From Roseomonas sp. (GTDB lineage Bacteria; Pseudomonadota; Alphaproteobacteria; Acetobacterales; Acetobacteraceae), in contig JADCGA010000001.1 in the NCBI GenBank assembly GCA_020249265.1, positions 372,001-436,000 of the forward strand: 64,000 bases of DNA. The letters are read 5' to 3'. The notes below the pieces were generated by a model. It had not been told where the DNA came from, searched no databases, and was given only the letters and a program-made list of their open reading frames with translations. The position numbers and the translations under genes are program-made. Every line of letters starts with the position of its first letter. The first letter of the stretch is position 1. This document shows, in pieces, positions 55,702 through 64,000 of the stretch.

Positions 55702-56880
55702 ATGGCCAATATTCCAAACCGCCTTCCGGGGCTTGATTTCGACCTTGGCGAGACCGCCGATATGCTGCGAGATCAGGTGGCAAGCTTTTCCGCTGATGAA
55801 ATCGCGCCACGCGCGGCAGAAATAGACAAGACCAATGATTTCCCCGCTGATCTTTGGCGGAAATTCGGTGATCTTGGTGTGCTTGGCATCACTGTTGACG
55901 AAGACCATGGCGGCGCCGGCATGGGTTATTTGGAACATGTGGTGGCGATGGAGGAAATCTCTCGCGCATCAGCCTCGGTCGGACTTTCCTACGGCGCGCA
56001 TTCCAATCTCTGCGTCAATCAAATCTCCCGCAACGGCAATGAGTATCAGAAGCGGCGCTATCTGCCCAAGCTGATTTCGGGCGAGCATGTGGGCGCGCTG
56101 GCGATGAGCGAACCGGGCGCGGGTTCCGATGTGGTTTCCATGCGCTTGCGCGCCGAAAAGCGTGGCGATCGCTATGTGCTGAATGGCACGAAGATGTGGA
56201 TCACCAATGGCCCGGATGCGGATGTGCTGGTGATCTACGCGAAGACTGATCCTTCAGCCGGCCCAAAAGGCATTACCGCCTTTCTGGTGGAAAAGAATTT
56301 CCCCGGTTTTTCCTGCGCGCAAAAGCTCGACAAACTCGGCATGCGCGGATCAAACACCGGCGAATTGGTATTTCAGGATTGCGAAGTGCCAGCCGAAAAC
56401 GTGCTTGGTGAAATCAATGGTGGCGTGCGCGTGTTGATGAGCGGACTTGATTATGAACGCGCCGTGTTGGCCGCTGGCCCGCTTGGCATTATGCAAGCCT
56501 GCATGGATATCGTGCTGCCCTATGTGCATGAACGCAAGCAATTCGGCCAAGCCATTGGCGAATTCCAGATTATGCAGGCCAAGATCGCGGATATGTACAC
56601 CACCATGAATGCGGCGAAATCCTATATCTATACCGTCGCCAAGGCCTGTGATCGTGGCCAGACCACACGCAAGGACGCCGCCGGCGCCATTTTGTACGCT
56701 GCCGAGAAAGCCACATGGATGACGCTGGAAGCCATTCAATGCCTCGGCGGCAATGGCTATATCAATGATTACGCCACGGGCCGCCTGCTGCGTGATGCGA
56801 AGCTTTATGAGATCGGCGCTGGTACGTCTGAAATCCGACGTATGCTGATTGGGCGGGAATTGTTCCGCGAAACCGCATGA
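55702..56880 (+). CDS. ivd: Isovaleryl-CoA dehydrogenase
   Basis: A 392-residue acyl-CoA dehydrogenase oxidising isovaleryl-CoA in leucine catabolism. [20 protein letters not shown] and [19 protein letters not shown] are FAD-site motifs. The catalytic Glu lies in [19 protein letters not shown], the position used by isovaleryl-CoA dehydrogenases rather than the C-terminal one. [19 protein letters not shown] ends the protein. The downstream genes confirm the pathway. The ATG at 55702 gives [16 protein letters not shown]. Confidence 0.93.
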   Translation: MANIPNRLPGLDFDLGETADMLRDQVASFSADEIAPRAAEIDKTNDFPADLWRKFGDLGVLGITVDEDHGGAGMGYLEHVVAMEEISRASASVGLSYGAHSNLCVNQISRNGNEYQKRRYLPKLISGEHVGALAMSEPGAGSDVVSMRLRAEKRGDRYVLNGTKMWITNGPDADVLVIYAKTDPSAGPKGITAFLVEKNFPGFSCAQKLDKLGMRGSNTGELVFQDCEVPAENVLGEINGGVRVLMSGLDYERAVLAAGPLGIMQACMDIVLPYVHERKQFGQAIGEFQIMQAKIADMYTTMNAAKSYIYTVAKACDRGQTTRKDAAGAILYAAEKATWMTLEAIQCLGGNGYINDYATGRLLRDAKLYEIGAGTSEIRRMLIGRELFRETA

Positions 56881-58484
56881 GCATTCTGCGCAGCACGCTC
56901 GATCCGGGCAGCGAAAGCTTCGCCGCCAATGCCGCCGCCATGGCGGCGCTGGTCGCCGATTTGGAAAAGACTATTGCGGCCGCAGAGCAGGGTGGCGGCA
57001 TAGCTGCGCGGGAGAAACATCTGGCGCGCAATAAGCTGCTGCCGCGTGAACGCGTGCGTGCGCTGATTGATCCGGGCTCGCCTTTCCTGGAGTTGTCGCA
57101 ATTGGCCGCCCATGGGCTTTATGGTGGGGAAGTTCCCTGTGCCGGTATCATTTCCGGCATTGGGCGCGTGTCAGGGCGGGAATGTGTGATCATCGCCAAT
57201 GATGCCACCGTGAAGGGTGGCACGTATTTTCCGCTCACGGTGAAGAAGCATGTGCGCGCGCAGGAAATTGCGCGTGCGAGTCGGCTGCCTTGCATTTATC
57301 TTGTGGATTCCGGCGGTGCTTTTCTGCCGCAACAGGATGAAATCTTCCCAGACCGGGAGCATTTTGGCCGCATCTTCTTCAACCAGGCGAATATGTCGGC
57401 GGAAGGCATTCCGCAAATCGCCGTGGTGATGGGAAGCTGCACGGCTGGTGGTGCTTATGTGCCCGCCATGTCGGATGAAAGCATCATCGTGCGCCAACAG
57501 GGCACCATCTTTCTTGGCGGCCCTCCCTTGGTGCGCGCCGCAACTGGTGAGGTCGTCACCGCTGAAGAATTGGGCGGCGCTGATGTGCATGCGCGCCAAT
57601 CCGGTGTGGTGGATCATTACGCGCAGGATGATCGTCATGCTTTGGCGATTTGTCGGCGTATCGTTGCAGGGCTTGGGCCGCGTATCGCGCCGCAATTGGC
57701 GGTGAAAGCGCCGCGCGCGCCGCTTTATGATGACCGTGAATTGCTGGGCGTCGTGCCCGCCGATATCCGGGCACCCTATGATGTGCGTGAAGTGATTGCG
57801 CGTCTGGTGGATGGCAGTGAGTTCGATGAATTCAAGCATCTGTATGGCACAACCTTGGTTTGCGGCTTCGCGCATATCCATGGCTATCCCATCGGCATCC
57901 TCGCCAATAACGGTATCCTGTTTTCGGAATCAGCGCTCAAGGGCGCGCATTTCATTGAGCTTTGCTGCCAGCGTGGCATACCGCTGCTGTTCTTGCAGAA
58001 TATCTCCGGCTTCATGGTCGGGCGCAAATATGAAGCGGGCGGCATTGCGCGGGATGGCGCGAAGCTGGTCACCGCGGTTGCGACTGCCGGCGTGCCGAAA
58101 TTCACTGTCGTGATTGGCGGTAGTTATGGCGCTGGCAATTACGGCATGTGCGGGCGCGCTTATGATCCGCGCTTTCTGTTCATGTGGCCCAATGCGCGGA
58201 TTTCCGTGATGGGCGGTGAACAAGCAGCCAGTGTGCTGGCGCAACTCCGCCGCGACAATATGGAAGCGCAAGGCAAGCAATGGCCTGCTGAGGAAGAAGA
58301 AGCCTTCAAAGCCCCCATTCGCGCCAAATATGAAACCGAAGGCCATCCCTATCACGCCAGCGCGCGGCTTTGGGATGATGGCATCATCAACCCCGCTGAT
58401 ACGCGCCGCATCCTGGGCCTTTCGCTCGCTGTCGCCTGCAATGCACCGATTGAACAGACACGCTTCGGCGTGTTCCGGATGTAG
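56877..58484 (+). CDS. mccB: Methylcrotonoyl-CoA carboxylase beta subunit (carboxyltransferase)
   Basis: A 535-residue carboxyltransferase, the second step after isovaleryl-CoA dehydrogenase. Both crotonase-like halves are visible: [20 protein letters not shown] with [21 protein letters not shown], and [22 protein letters not shown] with [17 protein letters not shown]. The start overlaps the ivd stop (ATGA). Confidence 0.95.
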   Translation: MSILRSTLDPGSESFAANAAAMAALVADLEKTIAAAEQGGGIAAREKHLARNKLLPRERVRALIDPGSPFLELSQLAAHGLYGGEVPCAGIISGIGRVSGRECVIIANDATVKGGTYFPLTVKKHVRAQEIARASRLPCIYLVDSGGAFLPQQDEIFPDREHFGRIFFNQANMSAEGIPQIAVVMGSCTAGGAYVPAMSDESIIVRQQGTIFLGGPPLVRAATGEVVTAEELGGADVHARQSGVVDHYAQDDRHALAICRRIVAGLGPRIAPQLAVKAPRAPLYDDRELLGVVPADIRAPYDVREVIARLVDGSEFDEFKHLYGTTLVCGFAHIHGYPIGILANNGILFSESALKGAHFIELCCQRGIPLLFLQNISGFMVGRKYEAGGIARDGAKLVTAVATAGVPKFTVVIGGSYGAGNYGMCGRAYDPRFLFMWPNARISVMGGEQAASVLAQLRRDNMEAQGKQWPAEEEEAFKAPIRAKYETEGHPYHASARLWDDGIINPADTRRILGLSLAVACNAPIEQTRFGVFRM

Positions 58485-58493
58485 GGCGCGGCC

Positions 58494-60497
58494 ATGTTCC
58501 AAAGCCTACTGATCGCCAATCGCGGCGAGATCGCTTGCCGTATTATCCGCACCACGCGCCGCATGGGGATACGCAGCATCGCTGTATTCTCGGACGCTGA
58601 CGAAACCGCGCAGCATGTGCAATTCGCCGATGAGGCGGTTCACATCGGCGCCGCGCCCGCGCGCGACAGCTACCTCAATATCAATGCGATCATCGCCGCC
58701 GCGAAGCGCGCGGGGGCGGATGCGATCCATCCAGGCTACGGTTTTCTTTCCGAAAATCCTGCCTTTGCAGAAGCCTGCGCGGCAGCGGGAATCATTTTTG
58801 TCGGCCCGAGTGCTGACGCCATGCGCGCGATGGGCTCCAAGGGTTCAGCCAAGGCGCTGATGGAAAAAGCCGGTGTGCCGCTTCTGCCTGGCTATCATGG
58901 CGCGGAACAGGATGCAGCTCTTCTGGCGAAGGAGGCTGAGCGTATTGGCTTCCCGCTCATCATCAAGGCTGTCGCCGGCGGTGGTGGGCGCGGCATGCGC
59001 GTGGTGCGCGCTGCGGCTGATTTCGCGGAAGCGCTGCGCGCCGCGCGGCAGGAAGGCGCATCGGCTTTTGGTGATGATGGCGTGTTGATCGAACGCTATC
59101 TGGAACGCCCACGCCATATCGAAGTGCAGGTATTTGGCGATAGCCACGGCAATGCGGTGCATTTGTTTGAACGCGATTGCTCCGCCCAGCGCCGGCATCA
59201 GAAAGTGATTGAGGAAGCCCCCGCGCCCGGCATCAGCGCTGAGATGCGTGACGCCATGGGTGCCGCCGCGGTGGCCGCCGCCAAGGCAGTGAATTATCAG
59301 GGCGCCGGCACGGTGGAATTCATCGCGCAAGATGGCGGCTTCTACTTCCTTGAGATGAACACGCGCTTGCAGGTGGAACACCCGGTGACCGAGGCCATCA
59401 CTGGCTTTGATCTGGTGGAATGGCAATTGCGCGTTGCCGCCGGTGAAGGGCTGCCGGTACGGCAGGAAGATATCCGCGCCCAGGGCCATGCGATGGAACT
59501 TCGCCTTTACGCCGAAGACCCTGCGCGGGATTTCGCGCCTTCCATCGGCGCGCTTCAGGTTTTCCGGCTTTCTGATCAAGGTTTGCGGATTGATAGCGGC
59601 TTTGTCGCTGGTGATCGCATCAGCATCCATTACGATGCCATGGTCGCGAAAATGATCGCCCATGCACCAACGCGGACAGAGGCGATTGCGCGGCTGCGCG
59701 CGGGCCTCGCCCATTCCGATATCATCGGGGTTGCGCATAATCTGGATATGCTGGACCGCATTCTGGCGCATCCTGATTTCGCCGCAGGCGGCATTGATAC
59801 CGGCTTCATCGCGCGCCATGCGGAAGCGCTGCTGACGCCCAAGCTGCAACCATCACCACAGGTGCTCGCCCTTGCCGCGCTTGGCGTGCTTACTTTGGAA
59901 GAGGCCGCGGCGCGCGCCAATGCAACGCAAAGCGCCGACCCGCATTCGCCTTGGCATGCGACAGATCATTGGTGGGTCAATACCCGTCCTTCGCGCGTGT
60001 TTGATTTCCACCTTGAGGATGAGGTGCATGCCGTCACCGTCGCGCCAACGGCCGATGGTTGGCGCGTCGGCGCGGGAAACACGGAAATCACTGCACGGCA
60101 TGCCAAGCTTGAAGATGGCCGCCTTCATGCGCTGCTGGATGGCATGCGGCTTTCCGCTTCCATCCATCGCGCCGGTGAGACCCTCAGTCTCCGCCACGCA
60201 GGACAAGGCTGGCACTTCCGGCTGCCGGATCCCATCACACGTGCGGGCGAAGAAGAAGGCGGCGATGACCGGTTGCTCGCGCCCCTGCCCGGGCAGGTCA
60301 CACAGCTATTGGCGCGCGAGGGCCAGGAAGTGGCGCGCGGCGATGTGTTGATAGTGCTGGAGGCGATGAAGACTGTCTTCCGCCTGACTGCCCCACGCGC
60401 CGGCAGGATAGAAACCATTTCCTGCCGTGTGGATGAGACTGTGCGCGAAGGGCAGATCCTTATTCAATTTGCCTCAACGGAAGCGGAGACCGACTGA
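58494..60497 (+). CDS. mccA: Methylcrotonoyl-CoA carboxylase alpha subunit (biotin carboxylase)
   Basis: A 667-residue biotin-dependent subunit. Biotin carboxylase N-terminal domain (SLLIANRGEIACRIIRTTRR), ATP-grasp (IKAVAGGGGRGMRVVRAA; VEHPVTEAITGFDLVEWQL) and the C-terminal biotinyl domain with VLIVLEAMKTVFRLTAPRAG, where Thr replaces the usual Met after the biotinylated Lys. It starts 9 bases after mccB. The liuC and liuE partners are not seen here. Confidence 0.95.
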   Translation: MFQSLLIANRGEIACRIIRTTRRMGIRSIAVFSDADETAQHVQFADEAVHIGAAPARDSYLNINAIIAAAKRAGADAIHPGYGFLSENPAFAEACAAAGIIFVGPSADAMRAMGSKGSAKALMEKAGVPLLPGYHGAEQDAALLAKEAERIGFPLIIKAVAGGGGRGMRVVRAAADFAEALRAARQEGASAFGDDGVLIERYLERPRHIEVQVFGDSHGNAVHLFERDCSAQRRHQKVIEEAPAPGISAEMRDAMGAAAVAAAKAVNYQGAGTVEFIAQDGGFYFLEMNTRLQVEHPVTEAITGFDLVEWQLRVAAGEGLPVRQEDIRAQGHAMELRLYAEDPARDFAPSIGALQVFRLSDQGLRIDSGFVAGDRISIHYDAMVAKMIAHAPTRTEAIARLRAGLAHSDIIGVAHNLDMLDRILAHPDFAAGGIDTGFIARHAEALLTPKLQPSPQVLALAALGVLTLEEAAARANATQSADPHSPWHATDHWWVNTRPSRVFDFHLEDEVHAVTVAPTADGWRVGAGNTEITARHAKLEDGRLHALLDGMRLSASIHRAGETLSLRHAGQGWHFRLPDPITRAGEEEGGDDRLLAPLPGQVTQLLAREGQEVARGDVLIVLEAMKTVFRLTAPRAGRIETISCRVDETVREGQILIQFASTEAETD

Positions 60498-60499
60498 TT

Positions 60500-61465
60500 T
60501 CAGCCAGCCTTCGCGCCTGTTGCGCGAAGGATCGGCACCCATTTTTCAATTTCAACACGAATGAATTGCGCGGAAGCAGCCGGGTCATTTGGCATGGGCT
60601 CAACGCCGGCATCGGCAAAGCGTTTTTGTACTGACGGATCGGCGAAAGCCTGTGTGACCGCATTGGAAAGCGTGGTGATGATTTCGGCCGGTGTGCCCGC
60701 TGGTGCATAAAGCGCCTGCCATGAAGATGCGACATAACCAGCAACGCCCGCTTCCTGAAGGGTTGGAAGATCCGGGAGCAATCGGGAACGCCGCGCCGTT
60801 GTTACCGCAAGGCCCCGCGCTTTGCCTTCACGAACCAATGGCGCGACCAATGTTTGGCTATCAATAACAAAGTCTACGCGCCCAGCCATGAAATCGGTCA
60901 CCGCTGCCGGCGTGCCGCGATATTGCACGATCGTGAAATCCACCCCCGCAAGTTTTTTCAGTAACTCGCCAGAAAGATGTGAAGCGGCGCCAATGCCCGT
61001 GGTGGCGAAGGTTGCCTCCCCTCGTTTGTCTTTTAACCAGGCGCGTAACTGCGGCACATCATGCACCGGCAGTGAGGGATGGACCGCGAGTATGAAGCCC
61101 TGGTCACCAAGTGTTGAAATTGGAATGAAATCCGCGATTGGATCAACGCCAGCATCCGGAAACAGTGCAGGGATAACGCTATGCGCCGCTCCATTCAGCA
61201 ATAGCGTATGCCCATCCGGCGCGGCGCGTGCCACGCTGCGCGCGCCGATAGTGCTGCCCGCACCTGGCTGATTTTCCACCACCACGGGCTGCCCCAATAG
61301 GCGTGGCATGGGTTCTGTGATGATGCGTGCTACCAGATCAATGACGCCGCCGGCGGCAAAGGGCACAATCACGCGAATGGGCCGCGATGGGTAGCGGCTT
61401 TGTGCGAGTGCCGGTGCGGCAAGCGCGCTTCCAGCCAGTGCAAGCAAGTCACGACGTTGCAGCAT
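60500..61465 (-). CDS. Bug/TctC-family tripartite tricarboxylate transporter substrate-binding protein
   Basis: A 321-residue periplasmic binding protein. The N-terminus MLQRRDLLALAGSALAAPAL has an arginine pair and a signal-like core ending at ALAQ; RYPSRPIRVIVPFAAGGVID and VVENQPGAGSTIGARSVARA are Bug motifs. The ATG at 61465 is used, since upstream residues to 61570 cover the cupin gene. It ends three bases from mccA (convergent) and follows the cupin gene by 31 bases. Confidence 0.9.
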   Translation of the reverse strand: MLQRRDLLALAGSALAAPALAQSRYPSRPIRVIVPFAAGGVIDLVARIITEPMPRLLGQPVVVENQPGAGSTIGARSVARAAPDGHTLLLNGAAHSVIPALFPDAGVDPIADFIPISTLGDQGFILAVHPSLPVHDVPQLRAWLKDKRGEATFATTGIGAASHLSGELLKKLAGVDFTIVQYRGTPAAVTDFMAGRVDFVIDSQTLVAPLVREGKARGLAVTTARRSRLLPDLPTLQEAGVAGYVASSWQALYAPAGTPAEIITTLSNAVTQAFADPSVQKRFADAGVEPMPNDPAASAQFIRVEIEKWVPILRATGAKAG

Positions 61466-61496
61466 GGGGTTTTTCCTTCTTGTCAAAGTGTGAAAA

Positions 61497-61814
61497 TCAC
61501 GCGCCGCCGACGGGCTGGAAATCATAGGTGCCAACCCCTTGCAGAATGGCAAAACGGCAGCGCCCGCCATCCTTGCCCGTCACGCGATGCGCGCGCTTTG
61601 CGGTTACGGCATGCATTTGGCCCGGCGCCAATTCCACGCTTTCACGCGGGGCGCGCATTTCAATCACCATCGGGCCATCCATGCACCAGAAAGTATCCGT
61701 CACCTCGCTATGCCAATGCCAGGGCACTTCCTGCCCTGCCGCCAATGTCAGAATCTGCATGCGAAGCCCCGGCGCTTCAGCAATCAATTCGCGTTTCTCC
61801 AAAGGATAGGACAT
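61497..61814 (-). CDS. Small cupin-domain protein
   Basis: A 105-residue single-cupin protein. The first motif is VPWHWHSEVTDTFWCMDGP (HxH with a downstream acidic/polar metal ligand), and the second is LAPGQMHAVTAKRAHRV. It may be a metal-binding hydrolase or isomerase of a small metabolite. The ATG at 61814 (MSYPLEKREL) has AAAGGATAGGAC upstream-side pairing only weakly. Between PuuE and the Bug protein in one run. Confidence 0.78.
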   Translation of the reverse strand: MSYPLEKRELIAEAPGLRMQILTLAAGQEVPWHWHSEVTDTFWCMDGPMVIEMRAPRESVELAPGQMHAVTAKRAHRVTGKDGGRCRFAILQGVGTYDFQPVGGA

Positions 61815-61825
61815 GGCTTTTCCAT

Positions 61826-62767
61826 TCAAGCTTTCGGCGGATGATGCGCCCACCAATGGCGCGCAATATCTGCGCGGCGGCACACCCAGACATCTGGCGT
61901 CGCGGCTACGCGATCCAGAAACCGCGCCAGCGCCGCCGCACGTCCCGGCCGCCCGATCAGCCGGCAATGCAGCCCAACCGACATCATCTTCGGCGCCCCC
62001 GCACGGCCTTCCGCCAGCAAGGTTTCGAATGAATCAGTCATATACTGTTCCCAACCATCGGGCGCAGAAAAACCCGGCGGCACGGCATATTTCATGTCAT
62101 TATTGTCGAGCGTGTAAGGGATGATCAACATCGGCTTGCCTGCTGCAGTCACGTAAAAAGGCAAATCATCCGCATAGGAATCCGAATCGTAAAGGAAGCC
62201 ACCATATTCCGAGACCAGGCGGCGCGTATTCGGGCTGATGCGCCCAGTATACCAGCCAATGGGGCGCGTGCCCGTCAGGCGTTCGATAACTTCAACGCAA
62301 CGCGCAATCTCCGCACGCTCCGTCGCTTCATCCACATTGTGATAATCAATCCAACGCCAGGCATGGGATGCAACCTCATGCCCCGCATCGGCGAAGGCGC
62401 GCGTAACCGTTGGGTTCAATTCCAAAGCGCGGCCCACACCATAGACGGTCAATGGCAGCTTACGCGCGGCGAAGGCGCGCAGAATGCGCCATACGCCGGC
62501 ACGCGCGCCGTAATCGAATTGGCTTTCCACGGTGCGGTTGCGTTCACCCAAATTCGGCGAACCGCCCGGCACTTCATGCAAATATAATTCGCTGCCGGCA
62601 TCGCCATTCAGCACTGTATTCTCGCCACCTTCTTCGTAATTCAGCACGAAGGAAAGCGCGAGCTTCGCACCATGCGGCCATTTCGGGTCAGGCGGATTGG
62701 CGCCATAGCCCAGGAAATCGCGCGGATAATCAGTTTCCGCCGCCATCATATGGGAAGTGTCCGTCAT
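61826..62767 (-). CDS. Polysaccharide deacetylase/PuuE-type allantoinase-like protein
   Basis: A 313-residue NodB-fold protein of the PuuE (urate catabolism, allantoinase-like) group. DYPRDFLGYGANPPDPKWP and LALSFVLNYEEGGENTVLNG at the N-terminus, then GHEVASHAWRWIDYHNVDEA with the metal-binding SHxxRWxDY block, match PuuE closely. It may hydrolyse allantoin or another ureide/amide, not chitin-like sugars. The ATG at 62767 follows GGAGAGGGGG; sugE lies 13 bases upstream. Confidence 0.88.
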   Translation of the reverse strand: MTDTSHMMAAETDYPRDFLGYGANPPDPKWPHGAKLALSFVLNYEEGGENTVLNGDAGSELYLHEVPGGSPNLGERNRTVESQFDYGARAGVWRILRAFAARKLPLTVYGVGRALELNPTVTRAFADAGHEVASHAWRWIDYHNVDEATERAEIARCVEVIERLTGTRPIGWYTGRISPNTRRLVSEYGGFLYDSDSYADDLPFYVTAAGKPMLIIPYTLDNNDMKYAVPPGFSAPDGWEQYMTDSFETLLAEGRAGAPKMMSVGLHCRLIGRPGRAAALARFLDRVAATPDVWVCRRADIARHWWAHHPPKA

Positions 62768-62780
62768 ATCGCCCCCTCTC

Positions 62781-63098
62781 CTAAGCCAATTTCAGCCCAA
62801 TAATGCCCGCGGTGATCAAGGCCACGGAAGCCCAGCGTAGCGCGGTGTTCGCATCACCGAATAGCGTAATGCCCACCAGAAAGGCGCCGACCGCGCCGAT
62901 GCCGGTCCAAACGGCATAGGCGGTGCCAACAGGGATTTCGCGCAGTGCCAGCAGCAATAACCCGCCACTCGTGATGATGCAGGCAATGGCGAAGGCCAGC
63001 CAGCCATAACGCAACCCGCCCGCAGCCCAACCAAGCTTGAGGCCAATCGGCCAGCCGATTTCACAAAGCCCCGCGAGCAGCAAATAGATCCACGCCAT
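62781..63098 (-). CDS. sugE: SMR family exporter, Gdx/SugE type (guanidinium exporter-like)
   Basis: A 105-residue four-helix transporter. G10, E13 and W16 are in LLLAGLCEIGWPIGLKLG, and PVGTAYAVWTGIGAVGAFLV is nearly identical to the SugE/Gdx TM3 signature. This favours the guanidinium exporter subtype over the polyaromatic EmrE subtype. It is the first gene of the sugE-puuE-cupin-Bug run. No guanidine riboswitch was recognised in its 5' region. The ATG at 63098 has GAGG eight bases upstream. Confidence 0.9.
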   Translation of the reverse strand: MAWIYLLLAGLCEIGWPIGLKLGWAAGGLRYGWLAFAIACIITSGGLLLLALREIPVGTAYAVWTGIGAVGAFLVGITLFGDANTALRWASVALITAGIIGLKLA

Positions 63099-63244
63099 AA
63101 CCCGATCCTCAACCCCATTGCGAGAAGCCTGACAAATGCCTCAGATCAATAGATCAGACCCCATCGGCCTATTGCGGTACGATTGCGTTTCCCAATCAAG
63201 GGCGAACCAACCGACACGTCATTCAGCTTCGGCGGCCAGTATCG

Positions 63245-63730
63245 TCACGGCGGGTCAAGTTCCTGCACCAGCTCCAGCGCATAGCTCCGAAAGCCGGCCT
63301 TGCGATAGATGCGTTCGGCGCGATCATTACCGGTGAGCACACCAATATGAAGCCGCCTGCAGCCCGCTGCCCGGGCATGCGCCGTAGCAATTTCAAGCAT
63401 GGCACGGAAGGCGCCCATGCCCCGCGATGCTTCTTCGACGAAGGCATCGCAGATTGAGCATTCACGACGGTATTCGGGCGCGAGGAACGGCGCCGCTTCC
63501 TCCACGGCCAGGAAAAGGTGGCCAATGACCCGTCCTTCGGCCTCGGCCACCAGCATCAACCCACCATTGGCTGTACGGCGCTTGAAGTAGGCGAGTACTG
63601 ATTCAGCGCTGGATGCGTCCGTTACGCGGTCCCCGGTAATCTCATTCTCGAACCGGTTCAGCGCAACGGTATTCGCCAAAAGTGCCTCATGGTCGGCCTC
63701 TCTCGCAACTCTGACAAGAAAGGCCGCCAT
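63245..63730 (-). CDS. GNAT family N-acetyltransferase
   Basis: A 161-residue acetyltransferase. The acetyl-CoA motif region is in ICDAFVEEASRGMGAFRAML, with R/Q-G-x-G/A-like RGMGAF, and C-terminal LHIGVLTGNDRAERIYRKAG is typical GNAT. The acceptor is unknown. It starts four bases downstream of the ilvC stop and is therefore probably expressed with it. Confidence 0.87.
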   Translation of the reverse strand: MAAFLVRVAREADHEALLANTVALNRFENEITGDRVTDASSAESVLAYFKRRTANGGLMLVAEAEGRVIGHLFLAVEEAAPFLAPEYRRECSICDAFVEEASRGMGAFRAMLEIATAHARAAGCRRLHIGVLTGNDRAERIYRKAGFRSYALELVQELDPP

Positions 63731-63734
63731 GCCG

Positions 63735-64000
63735 TCAGTTCCTGCTCTTGTCCACGAGCGCGCCCTTCTTGATCCAGGGCATCATGCCGCGCAGCTTTTC
63801 ACCCACTTCTTCAATCGGGTGTTCAGCAAGGCGGCGGCGCGTGGCCTTGAAGCTTGCCTGGTTCACCTTGTTTTCCAGCATCCAATCGCGCGCAAAGCGG
63901 CCGGACTGGATATCTTCCAGCACGCGCTTCATTTCCGCCTTGGTTTCCGCGGTGATGATGCGCGGACCCGTGACGTATTCGCCATATTCCGCCGTATTGC
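63735..64000 (-). CDS. ilvC: Ketol-acid reductoisomerase, C-terminal part (cut by window)
   Basis: The last about 88 residues of IlvC, which converts acetolactate or acetohydroxybutyrate to the dihydroxy acid in branched-chain amino acid synthesis. [40 protein letters not shown] and [20 protein letters not shown] match the class I C-terminal knotted domain. The N-terminus lies beyond the window. Its stop is four bases before the GNAT gene. Confidence 0.95.
   Translation of the reverse strand, partial: NTAEYGEYVTGPRIITAETKAEMKRVLEDIQSGRFARDWMLENKVNQASFKATRRRLAEHPIEEVGEKLRGMMPWIKKGALVDKSRN

Noticed and set aside
63099-63244. Possible guanidine riboswitch in front of sugE
   Set aside because: Neither paired ACGR-loop hairpins nor the longer guanidine-I core could be recognised on the minus strand.

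Overview
The window is about 64 kb of GC-rich alphaproteobacterial chromosome. It most resembles Rhodospirillales/Acetobacteraceae of the Roseomonas type, although the lineage is inferred. The supporting signs are the rpmH-rnpA-yidD-yidC order, the miaB-phoH-ybeY-corC-lnt cluster, the metX-metW pair, several tripartite-tricarboxylate (Bug/TctC) solute-binding proteins scattered as single genes, and a palindromic dispersed repeat of alphaproteobacterial type. No rRNA, tRNA, CRISPR array or intact insertion sequence was seen.

Layout. 1-2045 (minus): yidC (cut by the window start), yidD, rnpA, rpmH. 2270-9343: a catabolic and transport patch with a cytosine-deaminase-like amidohydrolase, a GMC oxidoreductase, a lipocalin-like protein, an MFS transporter, an amidohydrolase-2 lactonase-like protein, a TPR remnant and a LysE exporter. 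9419-14717: the most unusual locus. Two small membrane or secreted proteins, an MFS transporter fused to a truncated hydrolase domain, a second MFS transporter and a hydrolase-fold protein without its catalytic nucleophile and histidine lie in one minus-strand run, divergent from a Crp/Fnr regulator. An IS256 transposase remnant follows. 14982-19716: aromatic amino acid and histidine genes (chorismate mutase, hisC, prephenate dehydrogenase) divergent from metX-metW. 19734-26881: XRE regulator, lnt, corC-like, ybeY, phoH, miaB, plsC. 27009-28857: zinc ABC transporter genes with a candidate Zur box, a tiny leader ORF and a repeat filling the znuC-znuB gap.

28945-40359: a Bug protein, a very repetitive RTX/FG-GAP protein broken by a one-base deletion, a TIGR03032-like protein, an HD phosphohydrolase, an L-asparaginase, a thioesterase, a glycosyltransferase, a polyketide/fatty-acid synthase remnant, a DUF2076 protein and an SDHAF4-type assembly factor. 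40417-48515: htpX, an ankyrin protein, a haloacetate-dehalogenase-like hydrolase, a cupin-like protein, a second Bug protein, rubredoxin, a 2-hydroxyacid dehydrogenase, a dienelactone-hydrolase-like protein, BenE and an XRE regulator. 48512-52543: Smr, LutC and LutB without LutA, an SCP2-like protein and a hydrolase. 52553-60497: a FAD oxidoreductase and acyl-CoA synthetase divergent from a leucine/isovalerate operon (ivd, mccB, mccA). 60500-64000: a third Bug protein, cupin, PuuE-type deacetylase and Gdx/SugE exporter, then a GNAT protein behind ilvC (cut by the window end).

Many genes are packed with ATGA or TAATG stop-start overlaps, so operons are easy to read. Two dispersed repeat families (three copies of a roughly 115-bp element with TGGTGCG/CGCACCA arms, and two copies of a roughly 100-bp double-hairpin element) occupy the otherwise empty intergenic spaces.
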